Below, piece by piece: positions 12,159 through 26,351 of a stretch of 64,000 nucleotides of DNA. This DNA is from Certhia americana (lineage: Eukaryota; Chordata; Aves; Passeriformes; Certhiidae). The DNA is taken from positions 3,909,426 to 3,973,425 of the forward strand of contig CM031878.1 of NCBI GenBank assembly GCA_018697195.1, given 5' to 3'. The notes under the pieces were generated by a model. It searched no databases. It worked only from the letters and a program-made list of their open reading frames with translations, and was not told the origin of the DNA. The translations under genes were made by a program, and so were the position numbers. How positions within the stretch are numbered: the first letter of the stretch is position 1; each line of letters starts with the position of its first letter.

Positions 12159-15100
12159 TTTGGTGAAAGCAAGCTAGGTCTGTTTAACCAGTCTAGTTAG
12201 GAACTCTGCTAACCTGGCTGGATCTGAATGTCAATAGGCACTGCTCATAAAAGAAGCTGAGAGAAAAAAGTCTCATGGGTCAGCATGGGACAGAGACAAT
12301 GGGAATAAGCTTAACCCACCCCTTTGGCCAGCTATGGTACAGATGAAAAAGAAGGTCCGCTGATTCCTCTCTGTACATAGTTGTTCCATGGATGTTTTAC
12401 ATATTTCTGAAATAAGTCTGATCAGAAATGCAAGGAGGGAAGGAGGAGAAGAACTGTGACACAAAAACAGCTAAGTTATAAATATCTCTATTTTTAGATA
12501 CTCAGATGAAATTTGCTATGGGGGTTTTTAGTGATGGTAATCAGGAGAAGAATGAAGGGCATCAGTAAAGATGATTGAAACCTATCCAACAAAAATAATC
12601 TACTGCAGTTGGCTCATTTTCTTTCTGATGTTGTGCTCAATGAAATGAATTTAAACTGTTTATTTTACAATTAACATGCAGTGTGCATTTCTGAAGTAAT
12701 TTATGAGAAACAATTTTCTTTTTATGCGGGGCTGCAGCAGACAGAGAGCAGAGCTTCAGTTCACAACATCAAGGTGAAGCTCCAGGGAGGGAGAAGGTGC
12801 TTTCTCATATATGAATTTTGCCACTTCCCATAAAAGTTGTGTGCCCTTTCATGAGTCTTGGCCACAATAACCTCAGGATGCCAGGAGGGAAAGCTGGAGG
12901 AAGGGGATGAGGGATGTCAGGCTCAGGGGCACCTGCTACTTGGAGTGTTGCAGAGAGCATTGTCTGGTTCATGAAAGTCAGAGTACAGTCAAGGCAGACA
13001 TTTGCTATTAGGTTAGAAACAGGTTGAAGCAAAAATGTGGGAAACAGTCTGTCTCATGAGGGGCCAGAACCATACATTGCTGAGTTTCTGAGACATTTGT
13101 GTCCTATATAACCAAGTCTCTTCTGTGGTACCCCAGCTGCCACATGCAGTGTGTATCACTGGATGAGAAGAGGTAACACTGTCCTTTCTCACAGTCTCAC
13201 CTGTAAGAACGCTTCCTGCATGCTGCATTAATAACCATTATCCATCCCCATTCTCCAAAGTGCTGTCAGCAGCATGGATGAGCTGATGATGTTGGCATTA
13301 TCCTGAGATTTCAGAGTGTAAGGTTTGGTTCCTTGCTCTGTTATATATTTCCTCTGTGACCATGTGTAAGTTGCTTCCTAAGGGAAATATGCTGGGTTGT
13401 AAAAGGATCTTGAATCTTGAAGATAAAGTCTTAACAAGAGTCAGTGGCTGGAAGCCAGGCAAATTCAAATGGGGAAAAAAGGTGCACATTTATAGTGGAG
13501 AAGGGAATTAACTCTCAGAACAAACTGCAGAAATGAGGGAAATTCTCTTGCTTTTGATGTCTTCAGTCCCACACAGAAAAGTAAATGTAGCCAAGTACAG
13601 ATTAAGTTTAAGCAAAAGCATTGACTGGGTTTAGTGCAGTTATAATTATGTGGCAGTTAATAGCTGATGATATCCAAGTGGTTAGACTAGTACCCTTTTT
13701 CTAGGCTTTACACTTCCTGAGCCAATTGAACAGAAGAATTTTTGGAGGACTTGACACAGTTGAGAACTGTGTCCTGTTCTCAACTCAACATGTAAATAAA
13801 GCAAATTTGCCTCCATTGGGCAATATCTGGTATGGAATCCATCTCACTTCACTTAAGCTGACTAAAAGTAAGCCACCCAGCAACTAGTTATCAAGGTTTT
13901 GCTAAAGCTGATGACAAGTCCTGGCACATGCCTATGACTGTTTCAGCTGCCAATAGTGGAGATACCAGATGGGTCCTCTGGTCATGCTCTCTCCATCAGC
14001 TAGAAAGGAGCCTAGATTAACTTGGACCTGACAACGTTTTTTTAAGTGGATGAAGTTGGATGAGATGAATTCCAGCATGTAGAGCTGTAGCTCAGATGTT
14101 TAGCAGCTGTACTGTTGCCTTCACTCTTCTTGTCTCATAACATCTCTCCTTCTATTTATCACTGCTGCAAGACATTCCTAGATTTCATACCCGCCCCAAA
14201 ATGACTTTCATTTTGCCAAAATGAAGACCAGCCCTGGGGATTAATTGCCCTCTGTGCATGTTTGCGTCTTTCTATTATCTGTGATAGAGCCTGGATGTCT
14301 AGCTCAGACTTAAATTATTTTCTGTCCTGAACGATAGATACAGTCTTGTAAGAGATTATAAATAAACCTACTATGTTTCATTCTTGCTGTGCTTGAATTT
14401 TAAGAGATGATTTTTCAAGAAAATCTGAGATTCACCCAGATTAGAGAAAATTTGCTTATATTTATAAAAAGAAGAGCAAGAGGAGCACTTCATGTGATTT
14501 CAGCTATCAAAAAGTTGTAACATAACCCTGTGAAGTCAGTCATGTTGGGCTGACACCTCTAGATTTGATGTCCTCAGTTCTAGATGCCTGTCCCAAGATG
14601 AGGATAACCACTGAACAAACCTGGCTTAATTTGCTGTCTTCAAACACCTTTCTACTGCTCTGCCCCTGATAAGGGGAAGCATTGCTTTATTTGGCTGATT
14701 AAGGAATTTGGACCTGAGCACCAAATTCAACTTCAACTTTTTAAGTCAGCATGCTAAGTAAGAAGTAATCCTATATTGGCTGCTTAGACAGGGACGAAAG
14801 AGGCACCTCCAGAGGGTGATTCAACCCACAAAAGAGCAGTCACCTTCTAGAAGAATATCTTCAGCTCCTTCTCACTTTCAACTACAGAGAAAGACAAGAG
14901 TGACCAAGACCTAACTTACAGTAAATAACTAAATAGATGAAATTAGTGAGGATGAATCTGTACCAAAAAGTCTTAACACCGAAACCAACTGAAATTTTCA
15001 GAAGTCGTCATCTTGTTTGTTGATATTGCTGGAAAAAAGATATGTTTTGATGTTGGCTCAAATGCCTCCATGTAAAGATATTTATATATTCATCTATAGA

Positions 15101-18100
15101 TACTATGTTTACTTATATGAATATTTATATATGCATAGAGATAATCTTATAGATCTCTCACCAAACAATCCTCTAATTAGGTGCTGCCAAAGAAAAGCAT
15201 TATTACAAAAAGAATTAACTAGGGATTTGGGGTAGATTTCATGGGGTAGCAGCTTAGGTCCCAATCCTGCAAACACTTTTTTTTTTTATATTAATAGCAT
15301 TACAGTGCAATTCATGGTAGCAATTATATGTTAGTAATTAACTTATTCTGTATCATACGAAACCCCGTCGTGCTAGCTAAGGTACATACATATTATATTA
15401 AGTTATAAGTCATATAAATCAAAATAATAAACAGAAAATACGCTAGAGGGACTCCTTTCTTGGTGTGGAAATTTCCTGTAGCATTTTATTGTGATCAGGC
15501 ATTTTTGTTGTATTTATTGGCTGGAAATTCTTTTGCTGCCTGAAGTAGCACATGATAATCCATAGTGTCTGCTGGCAGAGCCATTTAAATGTTGTCTGTT
15601 TATGAGCTTCTGTGATGTTTTCCATTTCAGAATTTTAATTGATGTTCTTTTCTCCAGGGAATTATCTCTGCACAGCTTCAGCCTTAACTTCACAGACTGC
15701 CCCTAGGACTGGACATGTTTCTCCACCCATGTAACCTCTGACCTGAGAAACCACAGAGCAAATTTCCAAACCAATTCTCTCATCTCATCTACCACATCCC
15801 TTTGACTCCTCTATGGTTTAAAAGAGTAGAATTCTCTCTTTCAGTGTCTGACATACAGTTTCTTTTCCCCCAGCACCTGTCTACCCCTCAGCATCAGACC
15901 CTTTCTCCTTTCATGAAAGCTCACTTTCATAGCAGCCACATGTGCTTAGAGTTCATACAGCAACTTGGGCAGAGTGGTCTGCTTTGATTTCCTCACTCAA
16001 CAGGAGGAGACATCTGGATCTACAATGGGGGAAAAAAGCCAAACAACAACTTTTTGAAACATCAAAAAAAGATGTGATTGTAGCATTTAGCATTTCATCC
16101 CCAAACTAGCTATTTTTGCTCCAGGTACAATCTTTATTGACTATCAGGCCTGTGTTGCTGTACACCCAAGCCACAATGCATTTGAAGAGATAGGCATTTA
16201 TTTTCCATCCCCAAAATGGGCAGTTGTAGTGCAGCTTTCTGGATGCCAGAAGGGAGTTGGGAGCATCTGAGCCCAAGATTCAGGAGCGTATCTGTCTCCC
16301 TGTAGTGGGTAAGATATAATTTGATCTGTACGGTCAATTCACTGTAACAGAGCATGGATTGCAATTTTTTCCACCTACAAAAGCAAGATTTAATACTGCT
16401 AGGTCCTGGCATGCCTGAGCATTTCAAAACACGTGTTAAAGGTCCATAAGAGTTAAGCAGATGCCCACCTAACAGTATGGGTAGTTTCCACAAAGCTCAA
16501 GGTCTCCCATTTGTGGAATGGTACAGGTATGCTGATGGCAAACTTTGATTATCCTTAATCCTCTTTTGTCTGCAGGGGAATAAATCAGAAGGAACGTGAA
16601 GCACACAGTACAGGATTTTTATTTTTTTTTTTTTTTAACTGAGGAGCATTGTGCTATATATTCCTTAGCCAGCAAAGTCAGGGATAAGCAGATTTTACCT
16701 TGGTTTGCATCTTCACCCAGAAAGCTGTGGATAAACTGCCAGGTCTCACTGCACCTGACGGGAAGAAGGAAAAATATCTCTTCCTAGTATTAGATTTTCA
16801 AATACAGCTTGTGTAACAAAAGTTATTTTGTCCTGGCTTTGTGCCAGTGAAATGAAGCTCGTGTTCATTATGGACTCTTTTCCTATGTCCCTTATTCTTT
16901 GGCAACGATATTAACAGATACAAAATACTGTGGTTTGGATTTAAAAATAACCTTCTGTTTTCATCCACCTTTCATGCTTGAAAAGAAATTTGTAAATTGT
17001 CAAGTTGACTTAATTTTTTCTGTGGACTTGCACCTATTTGCTGTAATAAGAATTAGCCCCTTGGGTTTCACTCATCTCCAGTGTGTGGCAGGAAAAAGGG
17101 ATTAGGATTGTATTTGTCTTCTTTTTGAAGCCAATACCCTTTCAGCAAGCCTGCTATTAGTTCTGGCTGCCAAAACAGCATTTTAGTGCCTTACCTGAGA
17201 GTCAAGTATTTTATATTAAGTTAACTTTTGCCTCTGCTGACTTTTACTATTCTATTTACTTTGGAATCCTCATTCCTTATGGAGCTTACTATTGTTTTAT
17301 GTGCACTCAAACCTGTATTATGTTCTTTGGTTCCTCCTGCTAACCTGGCACAGAAATGGGGAAGGAATCTTGGGGCTTCTTCTTTCTCCAGTAAAGGCCC
17401 ATTTTAATGAGTTTATCCTCTGATTTTGAGAGACTCTTAACCCTTTGGCACCACGAGATGGGTTTTCTTGACACTAAGTGCTCTGCAAATGCATTTTTCT
17501 CAGAGCTGTGGACCACTGGTACCTGGGGGGATTTAGACAGCACTTAGCAGACCCATTTATTTGCAATACAAAATAATTTTTTGTTTACAGCATCCTGCTC
17601 TCAGGGCATTAATCATGAAGCACTTCATTCCAGCTGCAAATTCTCAACCATCCAGTGGGGTGTTTTTATCACTTTTTTGACATAGTATAAGAGATCTTCT
17701 ATGTCTTGTGTTAGGAAGAGGGGTGAGCCTATGTGAAGTTCTATGTGCAGATTTTTCCAAGGATCCTTGCAGTTTTGGGAGGTTTATTGCCAGTTCAAGC
17801 TCACAGACAGCAACATCCAGTACATAAACTGGATGGGCACTGTTACCCAGCTCTGACCATCATAGGCTGTCAATGAAGTGTCTGTCACAATTTAGAACAT
17901 GACTATCAAATGGGAAAGAATTTCTATCTTCAAACTACAGACGTGCATTGTTTTACATGAAAAAAATCAGCTAAAAGCTATTACCTACTTCAACAATTAC
18001 CTATTTTTCTGGAGGACATAAGTCAAAGAGCAGTCATGATTTCTACCATGGGAAGGCTGAGTTTTGCATTCCTTCTGGCCACTCAATTGTAATATTTCTC

Positions 18101-18795
18101 TGGTGTATAACATCACGTCATCTAGTGATTGAAAATGTATCAATATATGAGATAGATAGGGCCATGGGTTTTTTTATATTTTCTGTCTATAATTTTGTCA
18201 ATGGATTGAATAGAATTTTTGAAGTGTTCACAAGACATATTAGTTTCCTTTTTTGAAGGTGAGTGAACTGACACAAGTAAAATTGATGTAATTTAACCTC
18301 AGGGGATACACTTTTTGTAGTATAAATGTAGGAATCATTTTATCCTGTCTCTGGCACAGAAGTGATGTGTGTGGATGTGTCTGGATGTAACACAACTGGA
18401 CACGATGGGCTCTTGGACACAGTGGGTGAACCAAACGCATCCATCTTTGTTCTCTTTTAGGACAAGGAAATAAATTAATTTATTATTGGCTATAGGGTTT
18501 TTCCAGTAAATCTCTTTAAGTAAGTTTGTTTTTTTTTTAATTTAAATTTGTCTTTCCAAAACAGATTAATATTTGCCTATTTGAGATTTTTGTTGTGAAA
18601 ATTTTGTTGAAAGTGTTAAAATCTAATTTTATTTTCCTAATTGTATCTTTGCTTTCTTCATGGAAAATTGAATAGTAGGATGTTGAAAATAGAAAGAAAG
18701 GGATACAAAGGAAGAATGGTACAGGGAAGAAATGTCCTCTTAAAAATGGGAAAATTTTCTGAAGGAACAAATCATTAATGGTCAAAAGACTTTTC
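12159..18795. other. Long repeat-poor stretch, no gene seen
   Basis: About 6.6 kb contain no recognisable CR1 or LTR. Minor items are a T run of 15 at 16622-16636, an AT-rich patch at about 15075-15150, and the overlapping inverted repeats at 13753-13785. The open frames, longest 16134-16493 (minus, 119 codons), show no known domain. Confidence 0.55.
13753..13785. repeat. Overlapping inverted repeats (two exclusive hairpins)
   Basis: GACACAGTT at 13753-13761 pairs perfectly with AACTGTGTC at 13765-13773 around a 3-base GAG loop. AGTTGAGAAC at 13758-13767 pairs perfectly with GTTCTCAACT at 13776-13785 around an 8-base loop. The two stems share bases, so only one can form at a time in a single strand. 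No function is implied. Confidence 0.8.
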
Positions 18796-19035
18796 AGAAT
18801 CACAAAATGTCTTGGGATGCAATGAATGTTAAAGCTTATCTTATTCCAACACCCTGCCATGGGGGTTCCACTACCCCGGGTTGCTCCAAGCCCCATCCAA
18901 CCCGGCCTTGGACACTTCCAAGGATGGGACAGACACTGCTTCTCTGGGCAACCTGTGCCAGAGCCTCCCCACCTTCATAGACAGGAACTTCTTTCAATCT
19001 AAGTCTGCTTTCTGTCACTCCTTAATTTTGAAACG
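18796..19035 (-). mobile_element. CR1 LINE 3' end fragment
   Basis: The plus strand runs AGAATCACAAAATG, then CCAACACCCTGCCATGG, GGTTGCTCCAAGCCCCATCC, GGCCTTGGACACTTCCAAGG, GGGCAACCTGTGCCAGAGCC and TTTCAATCTAAGTCTGC. This is the expected order for an inverted CR1 3' end, about 240 bp long. The copy is non-coding and 5' truncated. Confidence 0.92.
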
Positions 19036-19562
19036 GAGGCAGTTTTGTTGGAAGCTTGTCTTTTTTTTTTTACTTTACTTTTTTTCACTGTTGATTTCAG
19101 CCATATTTCAAAACATTCCCCTTGTGCTACCTCCTGATGCAGACCTGCTGCCCTGTTAAAGCTAGCTGGTGTTGGATAGACACTGACTGGTCTTTCTCAT
19201 CCTATCTGGTTTGCTGTGTTTTGGTGAAGCTGGTCCTCCAAGCATAGCCTGGAGACTTTCAGGCAGCTCTTGGTTACAGGATGATCTAAATTGCAGCATT
19301 CTGTACTGAACAGTAACAAAAGTAGTGGCAATCATTGCCCAAACCTTTAATGTTTTTAAGAGATAGGCTGAGACACCTAACTCTGCAGAACTTTTTGCCT
19401 GGGTTTAGCAGCTACTACTTGTGGGTTTGGAAAGACTGATAGCCCCCAGTTTTGGAGATTCCTGCTTCATTCACTATCTTCAAGCAGGATCAATCCTAGT
19501 GTGTCAGCATTTCTGCAACCTGACAGTAATCAATGTACACTTTAATTGGATCTGAAAGTATC
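19036..19562. other. Unique DNA
   Basis: Nothing recognisable apart from a T run of 11 at 19061-19071. Confidence 0.5.
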
Positions 19563-19732
19563 TCTTTTTTTGTTTGTTTTGTTTGTTTGTTTGTTTGTTT
19601 TTCTTTGTTTTGTTTTGTTTGGTTTTTTGGTTTTTTGGTTTTGTTTGTTGGTTTGTTTTGGAGTTTTTTGTGCTGTTTTGTTTGTTGGTTTGGTTTGGGT
19701 TTTTGGGATTGTTTGTTTGTTTGTTTGTTTTT
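19563..19732. repeat. T/G-rich low-complexity tract
   Basis: About 170 bases contain almost only T and G on the plus strand, as degenerate TTTG, TTTTG and GGTTTTTT units. All open frames across it on both strands (for example 19496-19831 minus, rich in Lys, Gln, Asn and Thr) are artefacts of this composition. It is the longest such tract in the window. Confidence 0.95.
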
Positions 19733-20189
19733 CCCTCTCCCCCATTTATGAGTGACAATTTCTCTTTCTACAAGATTGAGTTTTACATTCACCTGCTCAG
19801 GAAGCACAATATCTACTCCCTGGCATGTCATACAGCATCAGGACCATCTACTGTCTTGCATGAGGTTATTGTGACAGGTTCCTGTGTTTTTGTGGCCTGG
19901 CTTCATGAAGCATGTCACATTTGATAAATGTCTGACAAACGTGAGTTGCTATTTGTAGACTTGATTTAGATGAGAAGGAAGTTTTGCTTGGAGAGCTGTT
20001 CCCCCTGGATGTGATCTGATTCCAAGCCTTTCAGCTCAGGACAGTCAGTCTGCAGCCCTGACTGAATGATGGGTCGATATCCAATAACTCATGATCAAAA
20101 GCTGAAATCTTCTTAATCAGCAGAGCTTGGGTTTCCTTCAGGGGATGAGAACACTGTGCAACCACTCTGACAGAGATGCTATTTCCAAT

Positions 20190-20540
20190 TTCTTTAATCT
20201 GAGGACATTACAGGCGAAGTTAACTTGGCATGAAACATTTCTTACATTAATTACCACAGCAAGATAAAAAATAATAGAATATACATTTTGGTGCTCAGTC
20301 AGTTAAGACCAAACCTGATTAATTTTAGGTCAAAGCTCTGCAATTAGGGCTGGTTTTCTTTAGGATGTGTGGTTTCCACTTAATTGAGCTATACTGTCTC
20401 CAAGTTAACTTTTTTCCTCCAACTCTGAGCATGAATCTTAATAATGACAAATGGATCTAATCCATTGCCTTTCATCATGGTATCGAGGTATAGAGCATGA
20501 AAATTTATGACAGTGAAAAGATTTTGCCATAAAAAACCCT
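20190..20540. promoter_or_regulatory. Candidate regulatory element with TAATT-site cluster
   Basis: Four homeodomain-type cores lie within about 140 bp: TTAATTA at 20248-20254, GATTAATT near 20317-20324, CAATTAG at 20341-20347 and TTAATTG near 20380-20386. AGGTCAAAG, a nuclear-receptor-like half site, is at 20327-20335. There is no repeat or coding potential. This is a guess from motif density, since conservation cannot be assessed here. Confidence 0.25.
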
Positions 20541-21479
20541 GCTGTCTCTTGCCTACTTGAGCCAGCACTGGAGATTTCTCTGTCTTCTCTGTTGGTATGA
20601 ATCAGGTGTCAGACTTGGCTTCAGTATTTCTTTGGTGATAGCATCTGTCAAAAGCACATGACACACAGAGTGTCTTCACATTTGGCCAAGATCTTCCTAA
20701 GCAGTTCAAACCTTATGAATATTAAATTGCAAGTTTGCCTTCTCTTTTCATGGTTTATTTATTTTACAGAAGGCATCTTCTCTTGCTTAATGATCAAGTG
20801 ATTTTTCAGGCATATCATTTGCAGTATTCAGCATTATTTATAGAAATTTGTCATTTCTATGATACTGCTTTGTTAAGTTTGTCTTGGAGAATTAGCCCAT
20901 GTGTCTGCTAGTTGAGGAGAGAAGAAAAAAAATTGGCACAACTTTTGTGTTCTGAGTCCTGAGACCTAAAAGGAGAGACAGCACCATGTAGATGTTTATT
21001 GTGGCAACAGGGTAACAAGGCAAAAATCCTTGAGGGTCTGAAAGGGAAAGACAGGCAGCTGGGAAAGATCTGAAAGGGAAAGACTGGACAGAGCTAAACA
21101 TTATATGGGGACATATAATGACCAGCACTTCTGATAAGTCTGAGAGAAGTACTGAGTCTCATCCTTGGTTAGCCAAACAGTGAACCTACAATTTAAATGT
21201 CCCTGTTGACCAAAGCCATTGCCTCTTTTTAACAGATGGAAAGGGACTCTGCTAATAGTCAAATTTTTGATCACCAAGTTTCCAGGGTATGTTTGGGATA
21301 AAGGCACCTCTCCCATGAGAAGAAGAGCTCATTTTGTTTGTATCTGTAAACAGACCATGGTCTGGCACTGTTGAACAGCTCATGCCAAAAGCCATCTATC
21401 TTTGCACCTTGTCCTTTACATTTCTTCCTGGTTTTAACTGTTACTCATTTTTACAGCACCTCAGGTGTGTAAGGTTTTC

Positions 21480-21640
21480 TGAGCTATCATGAAAGCCAAG
21501 CGGTCCCAGTCCATTAGTGACGCGTAAAAGCTGTTTGCAGTTTTATGTCTGCTAGTTTAATCGACTTTTCTGCAGACTGCCACATGGTGTTCCTTCCATT
21601 ATATCACACTGAGGTATATATAGCAAGAGAGCATGCAACG
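21480..21640. promoter_or_regulatory. Possible conserved non-coding element
   Basis: This is a unique stretch with an ACGCGT site and an intact, non-repetitive AT-rich texture ending in a TATATATAGC-like stretch. Nothing here identifies a factor or gene. Confidence 0.15.
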
Positions 21641-24600
21641 TCAATAGGATCAAAGCACAATGAGCAAGAACCATTTTAAAACTGAAGAGCTGCTGTATGA
21701 AAATCATTTGCCTTTTAAGATAGTTTTAAGGAGCTTAAGATCCTTTCCTGCCTCTTGTTGTTAAAAGTGGGCCCAAGTGGGCAGTCCCTTATAAAAATCA
21801 TAAAAAAATCCCATCAAACAACATGTATCATATTAGAAAAAAAACTTTGTCTTTCTTGAGAACAAAAAGATGGTACTGGGTTACTAAAAGAGATGTGTTA
21901 TACCTAAAGCCCACAGTAGAAAATTGTGCCACTGATGCCATTGTCTTGAATCAGAGCACCTCTCTGTCTGAGAAGAGAGGAGACAATAAGGAGCTTTTAA
22001 GTGGGGAGAGAAGAATGGCACAACCCAATGACTGCAGCACAGGACCGTAGGCCCTTTTGCCTACTGTAGGTTGTATTTTCCTTACAGAAAGCTGAAGTAA
22101 ATATTTTCAACAGCCAGCATTAATTCTTCAAACTTGGAGACCCTGATGTGTCTAAGAAGTCCAAGAGTTCCTATATGGAGTCGTAGTGGTATATGGTTCC
22201 CTTATAGTTAGAGGGATCTCAATCTACCTGCTAAATAAGGGAAAGAGCACCCCATTCCATAGAAAAGTCTAGGAAATATTTAACAATATCAGGAAGACAG
22301 TCTTCAAATAATTTTAGGTACTTCTCTGCAAACATCAGCTCAATTCTTAGCAGAGGCTTGAAATGGTTAATAGCATGTTAGCAATGAATAGGAAAGGAAG
22401 TGGTTACTGAATGGAAAAATCCCGTGCTTGCAGGATAATAGATCTCCCTGATATGGGCAGGAGGGGAAATTGTAGGCTGCAAGTCTAAAATGCTGCATGC
22501 TGTTATGCTGTTTTGCTTAATGCACTTAATGGAGAGTACACTTCACCGTTCTAGTTCAGCAGCATGGTCTTGGGAGTAAAGATTTGCCTGATCAAACTCA
22601 GTTCACTGACAGCCTTGGACATAAAGGCTGCCTACCAATATCAGCAAAGTAATAAAAAAATCCCAACAAACAAGAGAGGGATCATTTGGGTCAAGCCTTG
22701 CATAAATGAATTAACAGAATGGGAGTCAGCTGTGGATAATGTAAGATGAATATTTCGCATTTTAGCATCACTAAAACAGCAGAGTAGGCATTCAAAAGAG
22801 AAATGCCAAGAAATATGTCTTGATATAGAGATGATGAAGATTTTTCCTATCATGTAGGTAGATGGTAGGAACTCTGAGTCTGCTTCTCAATCTGTTATGA
22901 CAGTTTGTCACTGTTGCTCCATTTACTCCAGATTTACGCTTCAGTTAGCCTAGACAAGCATGAGGATTTCCAAAGTCCTATCTGTGTTACTAAATGTTCT
23001 CAGCATCTCAGCGTTCACCCATGTGTGTCTGGTGCATATCCTGTGGTTCTGTAGGCTGAGATGCTTTAGTGTTTCCCATTCAGTCGTTTCATTATTTATC
23101 TGTCCCTGGAGAAGGATTTGTGGAAATGGCATTGGAGAACTGTCAGCACTTATATGTTTTTGTTTGCATCCTCTTGGCAAAGTGAGTTCCAGATCAAGCA
23201 AGGCACATGCTCAAACTTGAATTCATATTCTAGGTAAGCATATTTAGCAAGAGGAAAGACTGCACACTTCTGAGTTTTATATTCACTTGGAGGGTGGGAA
23301 GGAGAGAAGGACTTTTGTCTAAGACCACAGTGCAAAACTATCATTTAGCCTTCCCAAGAAAATCTTCAGATGACACGTTTTTTCCGTGAACATCACTGCA
23401 AAAAGAGTAAAGCAGCTGGGTTTTCCTTCTCATGACTTGTTTTGCATCTCATTCTGACTTCTGAGAGTCCAGATGAAACCCCAAGAATTTTAAAACTATA
23501 TAATTAGTCTGGAAAACAGGTAGGAGAGTCTCATGTGGTGATAGGTACTGAAATAGAAAGGCTAAATTAACAAGTCCTTTTCACCTTGTGGGATGAGCAC
23601 TTAATAGAAGAGGAGAGCTTTGTGATCTATGTTGCATTCTCTCCTTGACCTCTCCTATAACTTTGGCCAGGTGCCTCTGTGGACATTTCCTTACTCATCT
23701 TTTGTCTCATTTGCCTGTTCAGCGCTTCAGAGATGCTCTGACTCATGGCATGTTCAGCTCTTACCACAATGGCTGTGCTGGAGTTTGGGGAACTGATGTC
23801 TCACATCCTTCAAACTCTCTAAATATCTTCACCACATCTATCAAACTAAAAGCTGGTGAAAAAGTAAAGTAAAAGGCATTTTGTGTAAGCTGCAGCTTTG
23901 GCATTTTTCATGAAATATATTTAGTAACAAGGGTGAATAAATACTGACCTTCATAATGGCTATGAAGCAAAGCAAAAACTTGAAATTTCCTCCTGAGTAC
24001 TGTCTGAAATTTCTTAATTGCTCAGATATCTAAGAAATGTCTTATTAGTTTAGGTATTTCTGTGTGAATATATAATATCTGTACTCTCCTAAGAATCTAG
24101 AAGTAGTATTAAAAGAGAAAAGGCAGCAAAGTTGAAAGACAGGCAACACAGCAATATTGCAGGACCTCCCTGTGCCAGTGACTGTGTCAGAATGAAGCTG
24201 AGTGATTCTCAAATGGAGACAATGGTGACAGCCATGAAGACATTTCAGAGAAGACTTTATCTGGAAAATAAACTAACTCTTGATTGAAAACATTTCTTCC
24301 CTCTATGGAGGTGATGCCTGGTGATCTGGGGTAACAATAGATACAGATTATTTGCATTCTGTTTCTGTGCTGATGACCCCAAGTAAGTTGTTGGACCTCA
24401 CTAGGTCTGTCTTTTCCAGGAAACTTTGTAAAAAATAATGTTAATAAAGCAAAAGCAAGAGTCAAAATGTCACACAGGCTGTAAACACACAGGGAAAAGA
24501 CTGAGACAGCCAGATCTGGCATCTCAGTATCTGAAAAAATGGATTCCTGACAGCAGCAATGTAAAACAGGGCTCTAAATTCAGCTCTACATTCCGACTGC

Positions 24601-26326
24601 AGTACCCACTTTTAGGTGGGTTGAATAGTGCTCCATATGTTGCTGACTGAATTGCTGCTGAATATAGTAAAAGCTCAGGCTGCCAAGTTCAGCTCCAGGC
24701 TTCTCTAGATAGACAAGAGTGAAAGCCTGGATCTTTCCCAGGTCACTCTTCAGTAACTAGAGGGAGGTTAGCTGATCTGCGATCCAGAACTCAGGTAAAT
24801 GGCAGTCACTAAGAGCTATCCAGGAGGAAAAGAGGTGCAGCCTCTTGACAGCCCTGGCTTTTCTGCTCAGCACCCTAAACTCAGGATATCCCCCTTGGCA
24901 GAGAGTTTAGGCAACTCACTGCTTCCAGTCTGTGGCAAGCTCTCCTGAGGTACAATCATGGTCCTTTCCAGGTGATGAGAGATCCCAAACTCCATCAGTT
25001 AGTCCCTGGCTTGAGAGAAGGTGGTGATGTGCACTTTTGATTTCTGTAGTACAACTTTTCCTCCCAATGAATTAACTTAATGTCAATACTAACAGCAGTC
25101 AGTCGGTTGGTGTTAGGAGCCTAATCTATCCAGCATTGTTGTCAGCATGTTATATATCATGTAATCTGTCTTGGTTCAGAACAATCAATATATTGCTCCT
25201 GAATTTGCTTAAAACTACTGGAGTTGAACCAGTCATATAGCAAGAGTAGAAAACATTTGTAAAACTTACCCTTAAGGTGCACAAACATTAGGATACCCTC
25301 CCCACTCTTCCTCTTCATGGAAAGCAGTGAAGATAATGTCTAGATTCCTTTCTCACAGGTGTTTAATGAGGTTAATGGTTCCCTTATAACAGTTTGAGAT
25401 CCTTGAACGGAAAATGTTACTGCAGACCTAGGCATTGCATTATTATTCTTCCTTATCCTTTTTGAAAGGGGAACATACCCTTCAGAGTGTTCTGTTTTGC
25501 AACTGCATTGTTATGGTTGTTGGTGTATAAAATTGGTGCTCGATGTGTATAATTTATAGCCTCTAAAAATGATAAATAGCCTGAAAAAGAGGAGGGATCT
25601 CTGTGTTCAAGTGCTAGAAGTTTCAAGATGAAAGGATATTTTTGGGAAATGGTTTATAACTTCCCACAAACTATAATTTTACCTGCTTCTTAGCAGTGCA
25701 GTTTCTACTTGCACTGATAGAATTTTTGGAAGTATCCTAGCTTGATCTTCCTAGTGGACTCTGTTCAGGCCTGCCGCAGTCAGTGGGAATGGACAATCTT
25801 GAACATCTTCTATAAAAAACTTAAAACCTCTATGGGTTCGGATGCTATAGGCATTGATGGTATCGCCACAAATTTTTTATAGGGATAAACTAGAAATTAA
25901 TATATTTAGCCTGAAAAAGGTGATAACATTTGTGTATCCTAGAGGAATATGGCTGTGAAACTTGCCTCCAGTTAGACACAAATGGACTCAACAAGATTTG
26001 CAACAGTGTTTAGTACATTTATATATGTGACCAAATTATAAATTTCCTGAGAAAAACCCCAGGGAACTAGACTTGATTCTTTTCAGGCTAGACTTCTGAT
26101 CTGATCCATCTACATTGGTTACTGGCCCTTTCATTTATGCTTAATGGGATGACTGTGTTATGTTGCATTCATTAGAAACTAGAACTGCCATGTAATTATT
26201 AACAAGTTAATATACTTGGTGATTGGTTGAGGAACTGTGTCAAAAATATATATTAAGTCATGAATTAGATTAACTTTACAATGTTTTCTAGGAAGTAGTC
26301 CATATTAAAGAGGAAGGAAGGTAAAA

Positions 26327-26351
26327 CAAGGCAAGGCAAAGCAAAGCAAAG
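26327..26351. repeat. Short GGCAA/AGCAA microsatellite
   Basis: Five-base units (GGCAA twice, then AGCAA about three times) follow an AAGGAAGG motif. It is too short to be unstable. Confidence 0.7.

Noticed and set aside
15345..15430. Nuclear copy of mitochondrial DNA
   Set aside because: The AT-rich texture with an ACGAAACCCCGTCG block raised the idea, but I could match no mitochondrial gene.
16134..16493. 119-codon minus-strand open frame
   Set aside because: No domain, no repeat units and no splice context; the length is within chance for 64 kb in six frames.
19496..19924. Lys/Gln/Asn-rich and Phe/Cys/Leu-rich proteins on opposite strands
   Set aside because: Both are translations of the two-letter T/G tract.
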